64,000 nucleotides of DNA from Flavobacterium taihuense (GCF_019351435.1 NZ_JAHWYN010000016.1:1-64000); one strand, 5' to 3'; counted from the stretch's first letter, positions 50,502 to 60,491 are shown. Made by a program: numbers and translations. The notes: a model not told the origin generated them from the sequence alone.

Positions 50502-53126
50502 ATGAATAAATTTTTTTCTTTCTTTATTATAAAAAAATGGTTTGCTGAAGATCTTAGTCAATCCATACTTTTTAAAAAGAAAAAGAATGTTGCAAAAATA
50601 TCATTATTTATTCTAATTAGTGTGCTTTTTTATGCCTGTAATTCGGAAAAGAGAGTTCCCGCCAGAAAACAACTTCTTATCAAAAACAAAGTCTTTGAAA
50701 ATGGCAAATTACTAAAGAATCAAACCATCTACGATCAATTATATCAACAACCCAATAGTTCTCTATTAGGATACCGAATGTTGTTAAATATTTACAATTT
50801 GGCCAATCCAAATCCAGATTCAACTTTTAATCTGAAATATTTAAATAACAAGAAAAAATACGACAGGGAAGTCAAATGGCTTTCAGCAAAACAGATTGAA
50901 GGACTCCGTAAGTCTTTTTGGTACCTTGGAATACATAATTTTTTGAAAGAAACTGGAGAGGCCCCAGTTATTGCAGACACATTAAAATCGAGCAAATCAT
51001 TAATGCGCCTGAAAAGTTATTATTCTAATAATGGTTACTTTGATGTAAAAGCAGTCTATAAGAGTGATTCTTTAGGGGCCAAAAAAGCCCAAATGAAGTA
51101 TTATTTGACAACGGGAAATCCATATTTCATTGACACTTTGAGAACGGCAATTGAAACACCTGTTTTGGACTCTATTTATAAAACGGGAAAACCTCTTATT
51201 GTTGTTGGCAAACAATACAAAACAGAAGATTTTGAAAATGAAAAAAGCAGAATCACAACTCTTTTTAGAAATAATGGAGCCTTCCGATTTCAATCTAATT
51301 ATGTGACTTTCGATATTGACACCATTCAAAAAAAAAATAAGGCAACTGTCACTTTGAATGTTGGAAATTATTCCTATCAGGAAAATGATTCAACTAAAAA
51401 TGAACCATTTAAATTATATAAAATAAGCGATATTAAGATTTATACAGATTACAAAGCGGAAAACCACAATTCAACTATTAAGGATAGTGCGACATACAAC
51501 AACATGCATTTGTATGGTTTTGAAAAAATAAAATACACTCCCCATGCAATTACAGATGCAGTTTTTATAACTAAAGGAAGTTTCTTTAATGACACCAAAA
51601 CTGTTTTAACCACTAGATATTTGAATAATTTAAAGATATTTAATTACCCCACCATACAGTATGTAATTGACCCGAAAGACACAACAGCCCAATCTTTGAT
51701 TGCTAAAATTTATTTGACACCTCGTAAAAAATATAGTTTTGGATATACTTTGGATTTTACACATTCAAATATTGAAGATTTTGGTATTTCAGGAAGCATT
51801 ACAGAGACCGTTCGGAATGTTTTTAATGGGGCTGAGACTTTAGAACTTTCGGCTAGAGGGAATATAGGTGCTTCAAACGACATTGCAAATTCAAATGATA
51901 GTTTTTTTAATGTTTCGGAATATGGTTTAGATGCCAAATTGAATTTTCCTCGAATTATTTTTCCAATCAAAACTGAAAAAATAATTCCAAAGAGTATGAT
52001 TCCTTCTACCGTGTTTAGCCTTGGTCTCTCTAAGCAAACCAATATTGGGTTGGACAAAGAAAATTTCACAGGATCATTTTCGTATAATTGGACTCCTAAA
52101 AAAAATACCACCGCTCGATTTGATCTTTTAAATTTCCAGTATGTTCGCAATCTGAATCCTGAAAATTATTACAATGTCTATACTAGTTCCTACGATGCGC
52201 TAAATGATATTGGAAAAACATACAATACTAATCCAGATTATGCAGATAATAATGGAAATTTAATCATAGAAAGCGGAACTTTAGGATTTACGAAAGATGT
52301 TCTAACCGGCGAAACATCATTAACGCCAAATGATTCGGAATATCAGGATGTAAATAGCATTGAGCAACAAAGAATAAGACTTACTGACAATGATTTTATA
52401 TTGGCTACCAATTTTAATTTTACCAAAACAAGCAAAAAAGACATACAAGACAATGACTTCTATACTTTTAGAACCAAAATAGAATCTGCAGGAACATTGT
52501 TATCTGCAGTCTCAAAAGCAGCAAATCTACCTAAAAATGTATTAGGAAATTATGAAATTTTTAATTTAGAATATTCCGAATATATAAAAACAGAATTTGA
52601 TTTTATTAAACATTGGAATGTAAATAAAGCAAATGTTTTTGCCATGAGAGCCTTTTTCGGAATTGCTTTGCCTTATGGAAACTCAAACACTATTCCATTT
52701 TCAAAAAGTTACTATGCAGGAGGCTCTAATGATAATAGAGCATGGCAACCCTATAATCTGGGACCTGGAAGCAGCTCCTTTTCCAATGATTTTAATGAAG
52801 CCAATATGAAAATTGCTATCAGTGGAGAATATCGCTTTTTGATTGCGGGGAAATGGAATGGAGCTCTTTTTGCAGATGCTGGAAATATTTGGAATGTATT
52901 TGATGCGGTTAAATACGAACCTGCAAAGTTTTCTAGTATAAAGGACTTAGGTGAAATGGCGCTTGGTACTGGATTCGGAATTAGGTACGACTTAGGTTTT
53001 TTTGCAATTAGAGTCGATATGGGGTTCAAAACATACAATCCTGCCTTAGAAATAGGGCAAAGATGGTTTACACAATATAATTTTGCAAATTCAGTATTTA
53101 ATTTTGGCATCAATTACCCTTTCTAA
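50502..53126 (+). CDS. TamL-like lipoprotein, Omp85 (BamA/TamA) family
   Basis: 874 residues. The lipoprotein signal ends at FYACNS (lipidated Cys47 by position), after an unusually long N-terminal 30 residues; no other in-frame Met gives a cleaner signal, so the start is less sure. POTRA-like segments cover about 60-400 and an Omp85 barrel the C-terminal half, ending VFNFGINYPF with aromatic end. Bacteroidota use TamL in place of TamA to insert outer-membrane proteins with TamB; no tamB in the window. Confidence 0.82.
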   Translation: MNKFFSFFIIKKWFAEDLSQSILFKKKKNVAKISLFILISVLFYACNSEKRVPARKQLLIKNKVFENGKLLKNQTIYDQLYQQPNSSLLGYRMLLNIYNLANPNPDSTFNLKYLNNKKKYDREVKWLSAKQIEGLRKSFWYLGIHNFLKETGEAPVIADTLKSSKSLMRLKSYYSNNGYFDVKAVYKSDSLGAKKAQMKYYLTTGNPYFIDTLRTAIETPVLDSIYKTGKPLIVVGKQYKTEDFENEKSRITTLFRNNGAFRFQSNYVTFDIDTIQKKNKATVTLNVGNYSYQENDSTKNEPFKLYKISDIKIYTDYKAENHNSTIKDSATYNNMHLYGFEKIKYTPHAITDAVFITKGSFFNDTKTVLTTRYLNNLKIFNYPTIQYVIDPKDTTAQSLIAKIYLTPRKKYSFGYTLDFTHSNIEDFGISGSITETVRNVFNGAETLELSARGNIGASNDIANSNDSFFNVSEYGLDAKLNFPRIIFPIKTEKIIPKSMIPSTVFSLGLSKQTNIGLDKENFTGSFSYNWTPKKNTTARFDLLNFQYVRNLNPENYYNVYTSSYDALNDIGKTYNTNPDYADNNGNLIIESGTLGFTKDVLTGETSLTPNDSEYQDVNSIEQQRIRLTDNDFILATNFNFTKTSKKDIQDNDFYTFRTKIESAGTLLSAVSKAANLPKNVLGNYEIFNLEYSEYIKTEFDFIKHWNVNKANVFAMRAFFGIALPYGNSNTIPFSKSYYAGGSNDNRAWQPYNLGPGSSSFSNDFNEANMKIAISGEYRFLIAGKWNGALFADAGNIWNVFDAVKYEPAKFSSIKDLGEMALGTGFGIRYDLGFFAIRVDMGFKTYNPALEIGQRWFTQYNFANSVFNFGINYPF

Positions 53127-53198
53127 GTGCTAATTAATTCTTATTTTTGCAAACTATAATCTAAAAACTAAAAAAAAACAATTAAAAGAAAAATTACA

Positions 53199-54266
53199 AT
53201 GGCACACAATATCAAACCCGGAGTAGCTACAGGCGATCAAGTACAAGAAATTTTCAATTATGCAAAAGAAAAAGGATTTGCACTTCCAGCTGTAAATGTT
53301 ATTGGATCGGACACTATTAATGGAGTACTAGAAACTGCTGCAAAACTAAAAGCACCGGTTATTATCCAATTTTCAAATGGTGGAGCACAATTTAATGCAG
53401 GAAAAGGACTTTCAAATGCTGGAGAAAAAGCTGCTATCGCTGGTGGTATTGCTGGAGCAAAACATATTCATACCTTAGCGGAAGCCTACGGAGCAACTGT
53501 TATTTTGCATACGGATCACTGTGCTAAAAAACTTTTACCTTGGATTGACGGACTATTGGATGCTTCAGAAGAACATTTTGCGGCAACTGGAAAACCGTTA
53601 TTTTCATCTCACATGATTGATTTATCTGAAGAGCCAATCGAAGAGAATATCGAAATCTGTAAAGGTTACTTAGAAAGAATGAGCAAAATGGGAATGACTT
53701 TGGAAATCGAACTTGGAATCACTGGTGGTGAAGAAGACGGTGTAGACAACTCTGACGTAGATAGCTCCAAATTATACACTCAACCTTCTGAAGTATCTTA
53801 TGCATACGAAGAATTATCAAAAGTGAGCCCAAGATTTACAATTGCTGCTTCTTTTGGAAACGTACACGGTGTTTATAAACCAGGTAACGTGAAATTGACC
53901 CCAAAAATCTTAAAAAATTCTCAAGATTACGTTCAAGAAAAATTCAAAACTGGACCAAATCCTGTTGATTTTGTTTTCCACGGTGGATCAGGCTCTACAT
54001 TGGAAGAAATCAGAGAAGGAATTAGCTACGGTGTTGTAAAAATGAATATTGATACTGACTTACAATTTGCATTTACTGAAGGAATCCGTGACTTTATGGT
54101 AAACAATATTGAATATCTTAAAACTCAAATTGGAAATCCAACTGGTGCTGATGCTCCAAACAAAAAATACTACGACCCAAGAAAATGGTTGCGTGAAGGT
54201 GAACTAACTTTCATCGCAAGACTTGAGCAAGCATTTGCTGACTTAAACAATGTTAATACACTATAA
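53199..54266 (+). CDS. fbaA: Fructose-bisphosphate aldolase, class II
   Basis: 355 residues, the length of the class IIA enzymes. Zinc and active-site motifs: VILHTDHCAKKLLPW (His pair), MTLEIELGITGGEEDGVD, SFGNVHGVYKPGNV and FVFHGGSGSTLEEI. It splits fructose 1,6-bisphosphate in glycolysis and joins it in gluconeogenesis. A TATTTTTG near 53140 may be a -7 element. Confidence 0.96.
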   Translation: MAHNIKPGVATGDQVQEIFNYAKEKGFALPAVNVIGSDTINGVLETAAKLKAPVIIQFSNGGAQFNAGKGLSNAGEKAAIAGGIAGAKHIHTLAEAYGATVILHTDHCAKKLLPWIDGLLDASEEHFAATGKPLFSSHMIDLSEEPIEENIEICKGYLERMSKMGMTLEIELGITGGEEDGVDNSDVDSSKLYTQPSEVSYAYEELSKVSPRFTIAASFGNVHGVYKPGNVKLTPKILKNSQDYVQEKFKTGPNPVDFVFHGGSGSTLEEIREGISYGVVKMNIDTDLQFAFTEGIRDFMVNNIEYLKTQIGNPTGADAPNKKYYDPRKWLREGELTFIARLEQAFADLNNVNTL

Positions 54267-54288
54267 AAAATGCTATGTTTTCAGTTTT

Positions 54289-54365
54289 TAGTGTTCAGTT
54301 CTCAAGCTGATAATTTGAACACTAAAGCTGATTACTAACACTGAATACTTGATTACTGAACACTG
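54289..54365. repeat. Inverted word repeat in the fbaA-accD spacer
   Basis: AGTGTTCAGT at about 54289-54298 and its complement ACTGAACACT at about 54356-54365, with CACTGAATAC words in between and after (ACTAACACTGAATAC). The spacer is built almost only from these words. No gene. Confidence 0.6.
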
Positions 54366-54377
54366 AATACTATATAA

Positions 54378-55232
54378 ATGGCTTGGTTTAAAAGAAAAGA
54401 AAAAGGAATCACTACGGCTACTGAAGACAAAATGGACATTCCAAAAGGACTTTGGTACAAATCACCTACAGGAAAAATTATTGATGCCGAAGAATTGGCT
54501 CGTAATCTATTTGTAAGTCCCGAAGATGGTTTCCATGTTAGAATCGGGAGTGAAGCCTATTTTGATATTTTATTCGACAATAATGAATTTGTCGAATTAG
54601 ACAAAAATATGACTTCCAAAGATCCATTGCATTTTGTTGATACCAAAAAATATGCAGATCGATTGAAAGAGGTGATGGAAAAAACACAGCTTAAAGATGC
54701 GGTCCGCACTGGAGTTGGAAAATCCAAGGGAAGAGAATTGGTAATATGCTGTATGGATTTTGCCTTTATTGGTGGATCTATGGGAGCAGTTGTTGGAGAA
54801 AAAATTGCAAGAGGAATTGATCATGCTATCAAAAACAGACTGCCTTTTGTAATGATATCCAAATCAGGAGGTGCCAGAATGATGGAAGCAGCTTATTCAT
54901 TAATGCAATTAGCAAAAACATCTGTAAAACTAGCGCAACTAGCCGAAGCAAAATTGCCTTACATTTCACTTTGTACAGATCCAACGACTGGAGGAACAAC
55001 AGCTTCTTATGCAATGTTAGGAGATATCAATATTTCTGAACCAGGCGCTTTAATTGGTTTCGCTGGTCCACGAGTAGTGAGAGATACAACAGGTAAAGAT
55101 TTGCCAGAAGGATTTCAAACTGCCGAATTTCTACTCGAACATGGTTTCTTAGATTTTATTACGCCTAGAAAAGAATTGAAAGATAAGATTAACTTATACA
55201 TCGATTTGATTCAAAACAATGATATTAGATAA
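54378..55232 (+). CDS. accD: Acetyl-CoA carboxylase carboxyltransferase, beta subunit, without zinc ribbon cysteines
   Basis: 284 residues. In E. coli AccD the N-terminus has four Cys that bind zinc; here the same stretch reads LWYKSPTGK and NLFVSPEDGFHVRI, with no Cys left. The carboxyltransferase core is intact: GGSMGAVVGEK, SKSGGARMMEA and GGTTASYAMLGDIN. It transfers carboxyl from biotin to acetyl-CoA. The other subunit genes are not in the window. The zinc loss is likely shared by the lineage, not an error. Confidence 0.9.
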   Translation: MAWFKRKEKGITTATEDKMDIPKGLWYKSPTGKIIDAEELARNLFVSPEDGFHVRIGSEAYFDILFDNNEFVELDKNMTSKDPLHFVDTKKYADRLKEVMEKTQLKDAVRTGVGKSKGRELVICCMDFAFIGGSMGAVVGEKIARGIDHAIKNRLPFVMISKSGGARMMEAAYSLMQLAKTSVKLAQLAEAKLPYISLCTDPTTGGTTASYAMLGDINISEPGALIGFAGPRVVRDTTGKDLPEGFQTAEFLLEHGFLDFITPRKELKDKINLYIDLIQNNDIR

Positions 55233-55235
55233 ATT

Positions 55236-55266
55236 AAAAATCCCGATTTCTCGGGATTTTTTTTAT
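55236..55266 (+). terminator. Intrinsic terminator after accD
   Basis: AAAAATCCCGA-TTTC-TCGGGATTTTTTTT a few bases past the accD stop. Confidence 0.88.
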
Positions 55267-55300
55267 ATTTTGTTTTATAAAACACAATTTATCTATTCTA

Positions 55301-56185
55301 TTAATTGCTTGGTTTCCCCTTTTTGAGTTCTTTTTCGGCTATTTTAAAAACCTTTTTTTCACGCCACTTGGCATAGCGCTCTTTAAAAACCACTTTTATT
55401 GCACTATCAACAGCACCGTGCATGAACAAACTCCAAACACTAGCCATTTTTCTGGTCAGCGACCGATCCCAAGCTCTCAACGTCAAAGAGAAAGACCCAT
55501 CAATATAACGCATCCAATGCCACATTCCTGTAGGCATGAACAAGGTATCACCATGTTCCAGAAAAACCTCATAACCCTCTACCCCTTTTAAAGCCGGGAA
55601 TTTTTCAAAATCGGGATTGGCAACATCATAATCTTCTAAAGCATAAGTTGTATTGGGAAGGCAGTACAGTCTCTTTTTCCATTTGTTGTCAAATAGTATA
55701 ATGTGTTTACGACCTCCGAAATGAGTATGAAAAAGATGAGGCAAGTCAATATCGTAATGCAAAAAAGTAATAGCTTTAGAACCTCCAAAAAACATGGCAG
55801 GCATACTTTCAATAAAGCCTCCCATTAAATCTTTGGGAATTTTTACATCATTAATCAAATCAGGTTTGTGTTTGAATAGATTTAAGAAAAAAATACGTAA
55901 TTCTGTCGGCTCTCTTTTTATTAAATCTAGATACTCTCCAAATTTCATGCTGGCTATGGAAGCATTGATTACTTTGGTTGGATCTGCTTTTGAATTATCT
56001 ACTAGTTTTACTTCGATATCGCCCGCAATTTCCTTGAAATAATCGGTTGTCCATTTTTCCCTGGCAGGCCAATCTTTAGTAAGCCCTTTTATGATTAATG
56101 GTTTTCTTTTGTTTAAATATTTTTTTTTAAATTCTTCTCGAGTAATAGACTCAACAGTATCTACATTTTTTAAAATAAAGCTCAT
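55301..56185 (-). CDS. Cupin-like (JmjC-type) protein
   Basis: 294 residues. The metal triad of the Fe(II)/2-oxoglutarate dioxygenase cupins appears as HYDIDLPH (His and Asp) with MWHWMRY (His) later; GDTLFMPTGMWHW is the conserved C-terminal strand. The N-terminal part, EEFKKKYLNKRKPLIIKGL, is the usual beginning of JmjC-like cupin_8 proteins. Bacterial homologs may hydroxylate ribosomal proteins or lipids; substrate unknown. Stands alone after accD. Confidence 0.85.
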   Translation of the reverse strand: MSFILKNVDTVESITREEFKKKYLNKRKPLIIKGLTKDWPAREKWTTDYFKEIAGDIEVKLVDNSKADPTKVINASIASMKFGEYLDLIKREPTELRIFFLNLFKHKPDLINDVKIPKDLMGGFIESMPAMFFGGSKAITFLHYDIDLPHLFHTHFGGRKHIILFDNKWKKRLYCLPNTTYALEDYDVANPDFEKFPALKGVEGYEVFLEHGDTLFMPTGMWHWMRYIDGSFSLTLRAWDRSLTRKMASVWSLFMHGAVDSAIKVVFKERYAKWREKKVFKIAEKELKKGKPSN

Positions 56186-56279
56186 TTACACTATTTTAAT
56201 TGTTCGGACGTTTTTACCAAAAGTAGCTAAATATTTACCGGTGTCAAAATTTACAATAAAATAACATAGGGAAAACTTG

Positions 56280-57530
56280 TTACATTCCAGTTCTAATGGC
56301 TTCAACCGGGTCCAGTTTGGAAGCGGCTATGGCGGGAAGAATCCCCGAAATAAGTCCTATTACAGCTGCTAAGCCCGTTCCTAAAAGAATATTTCCAAGC
56401 CCCAAAACAAATTCAAAATCTAATGCATTGGTCAAAATCAAAGCGATAATCCAAACCATAAGTAATCCGATGATTCCCCCAAGTACCGAAAGTATTATAG
56501 CTTCAAATAAAAACTGAAATAATATAAAACGGTTTTTGGCTCCCAATGATTTTTGAATTCCAATTAAATTGGTTCGTTCTTTTACAGATACAAACATAAT
56601 ATTGGCAATTCCGAAACCGCCGACTAGTAATGAAAACCCACTGATGATCCAGCCCACCACATTCATTTGACCAATAATACCATCGATGAGATCGAGAAAT
56701 CCTGCGAAAACATTAATGAAAAAATCATCAATTTCTCCGGCTTTCAATCCTCTGAAATTTCTAAGTTTTTGGGAAATTTCACTTTTATACTCCTCCATAT
56801 CCACACCTTTTTCGGGTTTGAATATAATGACATTCGTCAAATTGGGATTATTATCCCCATATAATCTGCGGACAAAATTAACAGGAATAAAAGCGGATGA
56901 ATCATCGCTATCGCCAAACATACTAGATCCTTGCTTTTTTAAAATTCCAATTACCGTAAATCGCTGCCCATACAACCGCACATTTTTCCCAATAGGTTCC
57001 GAATCACCAAAAAGGCTTTTTGCAATATCATCACCGAGTACAATTACAGGGGCTCCTGAGTTGGCTTCAGATTCATTATAAAATCGTCCTTTTTCAAATT
57101 CCAAACCTTGTATGTCAATAAACTCATGTGAAACAGGTACAATATTTACATCACTTACGGCATTGGATTCGTATTTTATAGTCTCTCTTTTGGTAAATAT
57201 TTGATATCCTAATTGATCGGTATGGGTCATAGCACCCTTTAAATAAACGTATTCCGAATATTTTACATTGGGAAATTGTTCTCTTTTCCATTGTGGTATA
57301 TCCGAAGGACCGAATGAAAATTTTAATAAATAGATAGTATTTTTATCCAAACTACTTAAGTCTTTTGATATTTTCCTATCCAATGAATCTACCGCGGCAA
57401 GTACCGCTATTATTGAGAAGATACCAATAGTAACCCCCAATAAAGAAAGCAATGTTCGCAATTTATTACTGCGTAAGGCATTCATCGCAAAACCAAAACT
57501 TTCTTTTAATAATCGTAGGTAAACTAACAT
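56280..57530 (-). CDS. ABC transporter permease, MacB type
   Basis: 416 residues. One N-terminal membrane segment (FAMNALRSNKLRTLLSLLGVTIGIFSIIAVLAAVD), a large periplasmic MacB-type domain and three C-terminal segments ending in SKLDPVEAIRTGM. MacB permeases use a periplasmic piston to export peptides or antibiotics or to move lipoproteins. The ATPase and membrane-fusion partners are not next to it, which is common for Bacteroidota permeases. Divergent from purH. Confidence 0.88.
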   Translation of the reverse strand: MLVYLRLLKESFGFAMNALRSNKLRTLLSLLGVTIGIFSIIAVLAAVDSLDRKISKDLSSLDKNTIYLLKFSFGPSDIPQWKREQFPNVKYSEYVYLKGAMTHTDQLGYQIFTKRETIKYESNAVSDVNIVPVSHEFIDIQGLEFEKGRFYNESEANSGAPVIVLGDDIAKSLFGDSEPIGKNVRLYGQRFTVIGILKKQGSSMFGDSDDSSAFIPVNFVRRLYGDNNPNLTNVIIFKPEKGVDMEEYKSEISQKLRNFRGLKAGEIDDFFINVFAGFLDLIDGIIGQMNVVGWIISGFSLLVGGFGIANIMFVSVKERTNLIGIQKSLGAKNRFILFQFLFEAIILSVLGGIIGLLMVWIIALILTNALDFEFVLGLGNILLGTGLAAVIGLISGILPAIAASKLDPVEAIRTGM

Positions 57531-57603
57531 AGTTTTAAATTTGTGTTACTGTAAAATTCTATCTTTTTATTTCTTCCGAAAAGTATTTAAAATTTGGTTG
57601 TCA

Positions 57604-57621
57604 TCCCGATAATTATCGGGA
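57604..57621. repeat. 18-bp palindrome TCCCGATAATTATCGGGA
   Basis: A perfect palindrome in the divergent gap between the permease gene and purH, followed by GCTTTTTTA. The same palindrome with GC instead of AT in the centre is at 38636-38653. Confidence 0.75.
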
Positions 57622-57729
57622 GCTTTTTTATTTTAATACGAAGTAATTTCATTGTGCAGGTTTCAAAAACCTAAAATAAATACATTTAACAATTGGTATG
57701 TTATTTTAAGAGATTGTTACATTTTTTTA

Positions 57730-57761
57730 TTGAATTATATTATCAAAAAAAACTATTTTTG
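57730..57761 (+). promoter_or_regulatory. Promoter of purH
   Basis: TTG (57730-57732), 21 bases, TATTTTTG (57754-57761). Consensus fit; transcription would start near 57766, 19 bases before purH. Confidence 0.7.
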
Positions 57762-57784
57762 CACTTTATAATCATAACTACTAG

Positions 57785-59311
57785 ATGAACACAACAAAAA
57801 CAATCCAATCAGCATTAATTTCGGTCTTTTCAAAAGAAGGCCTTGAACCAATTGTAAGAAAATTACATGATCAAAATGTAATTTTTTATTCTACAGGAGG
57901 AACCGAGGAATTCATAAAAAATTTAGGAATTCCCGTAATCCCAGTTGAAGATGTAACTTCCTATCCTTCTATTTTGGGCGGACGTGTAAAAACATTGCAT
58001 CCAAAGGTTTTTGGAGGAATCCTGAACCGTCAAGATAACGAAACTGATGTACAACAAATGCAGGAATACAATATTCCGCAAATTGATTTGGTAATTGTTG
58101 ACTTATACCCATTCGAAAAAACGGTTGCTTCTGGAGCAAGTGAAGAGGATATTATCGAAAAAATAGATATTGGTGGTATTTCATTGATTCGCGCCGCTGC
58201 AAAAAACTTCAACGACACGGTAATCGTTTCATCTATGGATCAATACGGTTTGTTTTTGGATATGATTACGAATCAAAATGGAATAACAACATTGGCAGAC
58301 AGAAAATTATTGGCCACCAAAGCTTTTCATGTTTCTTCTCATTACGATGCTGCTATTTTTAATTATTTCAATACGGATGAAACGATTTACAAAGCTAGTA
58401 TAGAAAACGGACAAGTATTAAGATATGGTGAAAATCCACACCAAAAAGGATTTTTCTTTGGAGATTTTGATGCCATGTTTACCAAAGTTCACGGTAAAGA
58501 ATTATCATATAACAATTTACTGGATGTTGATGCTGCGGTAAATTTGATTAATGAATTTAAAACAGACGGACCAACATTCGCTATTTTAAAACACAACAAT
58601 GCATGTGGATTGGCAACAAGAGACACCATTTGCGAAGCCTATAATGTAGCTTTGGCTTGTGACCCAACCTCAGCTTTTGGAGGTGTATTGATTGCCAATA
58701 CAACAATTGATGTGTCAACAGCTAATGAAATCAACAAATTGTTTTGTGAAGTCGTTATCGCTCCGTCGTATGATGCGGAAGCAATTGCTATTTTACAAGA
58801 AAAGAAAAATAGAATTATTTTAATTCAAAATGAAGTCGAATTACCTCAAAAACAAGTAAGAACGTGTTTGAATGGATTATTGATTCAAGAAAGAAACAAT
58901 ATCACTGATACTAAAGCAGACTTAAAAACCGTTACAGTAACAGCACCTACAGAGCAAGAAATTGAAGATTTGATTTTTGCTTCTAAAGTGTGCAAAAATA
59001 CCAAATCAAATACCATTGTATTTGCTAAAAACGGAACTTTAATTTCTTCGGGAACAGGACAAACTTCAAGAGTAGACGCATTATTGCAAGCCATTGAAAA
59101 AGCCAAAGTTTTTGGATTTAGTTTAGAAGGAGCTTCTATGGCAAGCGATGCTTTTTTCCCATTCCCAGATTGCGTTGAAATTGCAAAGAACGCTGGAATA
59201 ACAGCCGTAATTCAACCTGGAGGATCAATCAAAGACGAATTGAGCATTAATTATTGCAATGAAAATAATGTTGCAATGGTATTTACAGGAACACGTCATT
59301 TTAAACATTAA
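57785..59311 (+). CDS. purH: Bifunctional AICAR transformylase / IMP cyclohydrolase
   Basis: 508 residues. IMP cyclohydrolase part at about 1-195 (SVFSKEGLEPI, GGRVKTLHPKVFGGIL, YPFEKTV), transformylase part at about 200-508 (LRYGENPHQKGFFFGD, KHNNACGLA, SDAFFPFPDCVE and GGSIKDE). It does the last two steps of purine synthesis, using 10-formyl-THF. It stands 55 bases before mreB in the same direction. Confidence 0.96.
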   Translation: MNTTKTIQSALISVFSKEGLEPIVRKLHDQNVIFYSTGGTEEFIKNLGIPVIPVEDVTSYPSILGGRVKTLHPKVFGGILNRQDNETDVQQMQEYNIPQIDLVIVDLYPFEKTVASGASEEDIIEKIDIGGISLIRAAAKNFNDTVIVSSMDQYGLFLDMITNQNGITTLADRKLLATKAFHVSSHYDAAIFNYFNTDETIYKASIENGQVLRYGENPHQKGFFFGDFDAMFTKVHGKELSYNNLLDVDAAVNLINEFKTDGPTFAILKHNNACGLATRDTICEAYNVALACDPTSAFGGVLIANTTIDVSTANEINKLFCEVVIAPSYDAEAIAILQEKKNRIILIQNEVELPQKQVRTCLNGLLIQERNNITDTKADLKTVTVTAPTEQEIEDLIFASKVCKNTKSNTIVFAKNGTLISSGTGQTSRVDALLQAIEKAKVFGFSLEGASMASDAFFPFPDCVEIAKNAGITAVIQPGGSIKDELSINYCNENNVAMVFTGTRHFKH

Positions 59312-59365
59312 TTTGTTTAACTTTGTGCGTAATTTATTTATAACTTTTTAACCCTTAAAAGGCAT

Positions 59366-60394
59366 ATGGGATTTTTTGATTTCATGACCGAGGATATTGC
59401 GATAGACCTTGGTACAGCAAACACTTTAATCATTCACAATGACAAAGTCGTAATTGACAGTCCGTCTATTGTTGCGCGTGATAGAATATCAGGCAAAATA
59501 ATTGCAGTTGGTAAAGAAGCCAATATGATGCAAGGGAAGACGCATGAAAACATTAAAACGATTAGACCTTTAAAAGATGGTGTAATTGCAGATTTTGATG
59601 CATCAGAAAAAATGATTAGTATGTTTATCAAAAGCATACCGGCATTGAAAAAAAGAATGTTTACACCAGCCTTAAGAATGGTAGTTTGTATTCCTTCAGG
59701 GATTACCGAAGTGGAGATGAGAGCGGTAAAAGAATCTTGTGAGAGAGTTAACGGTAAAGAGGTATACTTAATACATGAGCCTATGGCTGCTGCAATTGGT
59801 ATCGGAATCGATATTATGCAACCAAAAGGAAACATGATTGTTGACATAGGTGGTGGAACAACGGAAATTGCTGTAATTGCATTAGGAGGAATTGTTTGTG
59901 ACAAATCAGTAAAAATTGCTGGTGACGTTTTTACCAATGATATTGTTTACTATATGCGTACACAACACAACCTTTTTGTTGGGGAAAGTACTGCTGAGAA
60001 AATAAAAATACAAATTGGTGCAGCTATAGAAAATTTAGAAACTCCTCCCGAAGACATGTCTGTTCAAGGTAGAGATTTGTTAACGGGGAAACCGAAACAA
60101 GTTGAAGTATCCTATAGAGAAATTGCTAAAGCATTGGATAAATCAATTCAACGAATTGAAGATGCCGTAATGGAAACGCTATCTCAAACTCCACCAGAGT
60201 TAGCAGCCGATATTTATAACACAGGAATCTATCTTGCAGGTGGTGGATCTATGTTGAGAGGTCTTGACAAAAGAATTTCCCAAAAAACAGATTTACCGGT
60301 TTATATCGCCGAAGATCCATTAAGAGCTGTTGTTAGAGGAACGGGAATGGCACTTAAAAACATTACAAAGTTCAAAAATATTCTTATAAAATAA
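59366..60394 (+). CDS. mreB: Rod-shape-determining protein MreB
   Basis: 342 residues, typical length. Actin-fold nucleotide motifs: AIDLGTANTLI (phosphate 1), DIGGGTTEIAVIAL (phosphate 2) and GIYLAGGGSMLRG (adenosine). It forms membrane-bound filaments that guide cell wall growth of rod cells. It is followed by mreC, mreD, PBP2 and rodA genes, all on the same strand. Confidence 0.97.
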   Translation: MGFFDFMTEDIAIDLGTANTLIIHNDKVVIDSPSIVARDRISGKIIAVGKEANMMQGKTHENIKTIRPLKDGVIADFDASEKMISMFIKSIPALKKRMFTPALRMVVCIPSGITEVEMRAVKESCERVNGKEVYLIHEPMAAAIGIGIDIMQPKGNMIVDIGGGTTEIAVIALGGIVCDKSVKIAGDVFTNDIVYYMRTQHNLFVGESTAEKIKIQIGAAIENLETPPEDMSVQGRDLLTGKPKQVEVSYREIAKALDKSIQRIEDAVMETLSQTPPELAADIYNTGIYLAGGGSMLRGLDKRISQKTDLPVYIAEDPLRAVVRGTGMALKNITKFKNILIK

Positions 60395-60405
60395 TAAAAA
60401 TAAAT

Positions 60406-60458
60406 AAATCCCAAGAACCAACTTGAAGCACTGAATAATTTGGATTTTGGGATTTTTT
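60406..60458 (+). terminator. Terminator-like hairpin between mreB and mreC
   Basis: AAATCCCAA / TTGGGATTT stem with AT-rich loop, followed by TTTTTT. It may cut expression of the downstream membrane genes relative to mreB. Confidence 0.6.
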
Positions 60459-60491
60459 AAATTAGATTTTTAAAAATTTTAATCTTAAACA

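Noticed and set aside
57604..57630. Intrinsic terminator at the palindrome before purH
   Set aside because: No gene ends upstream on the plus strand; the permease gene diverges. It is listed as a repeat instead.
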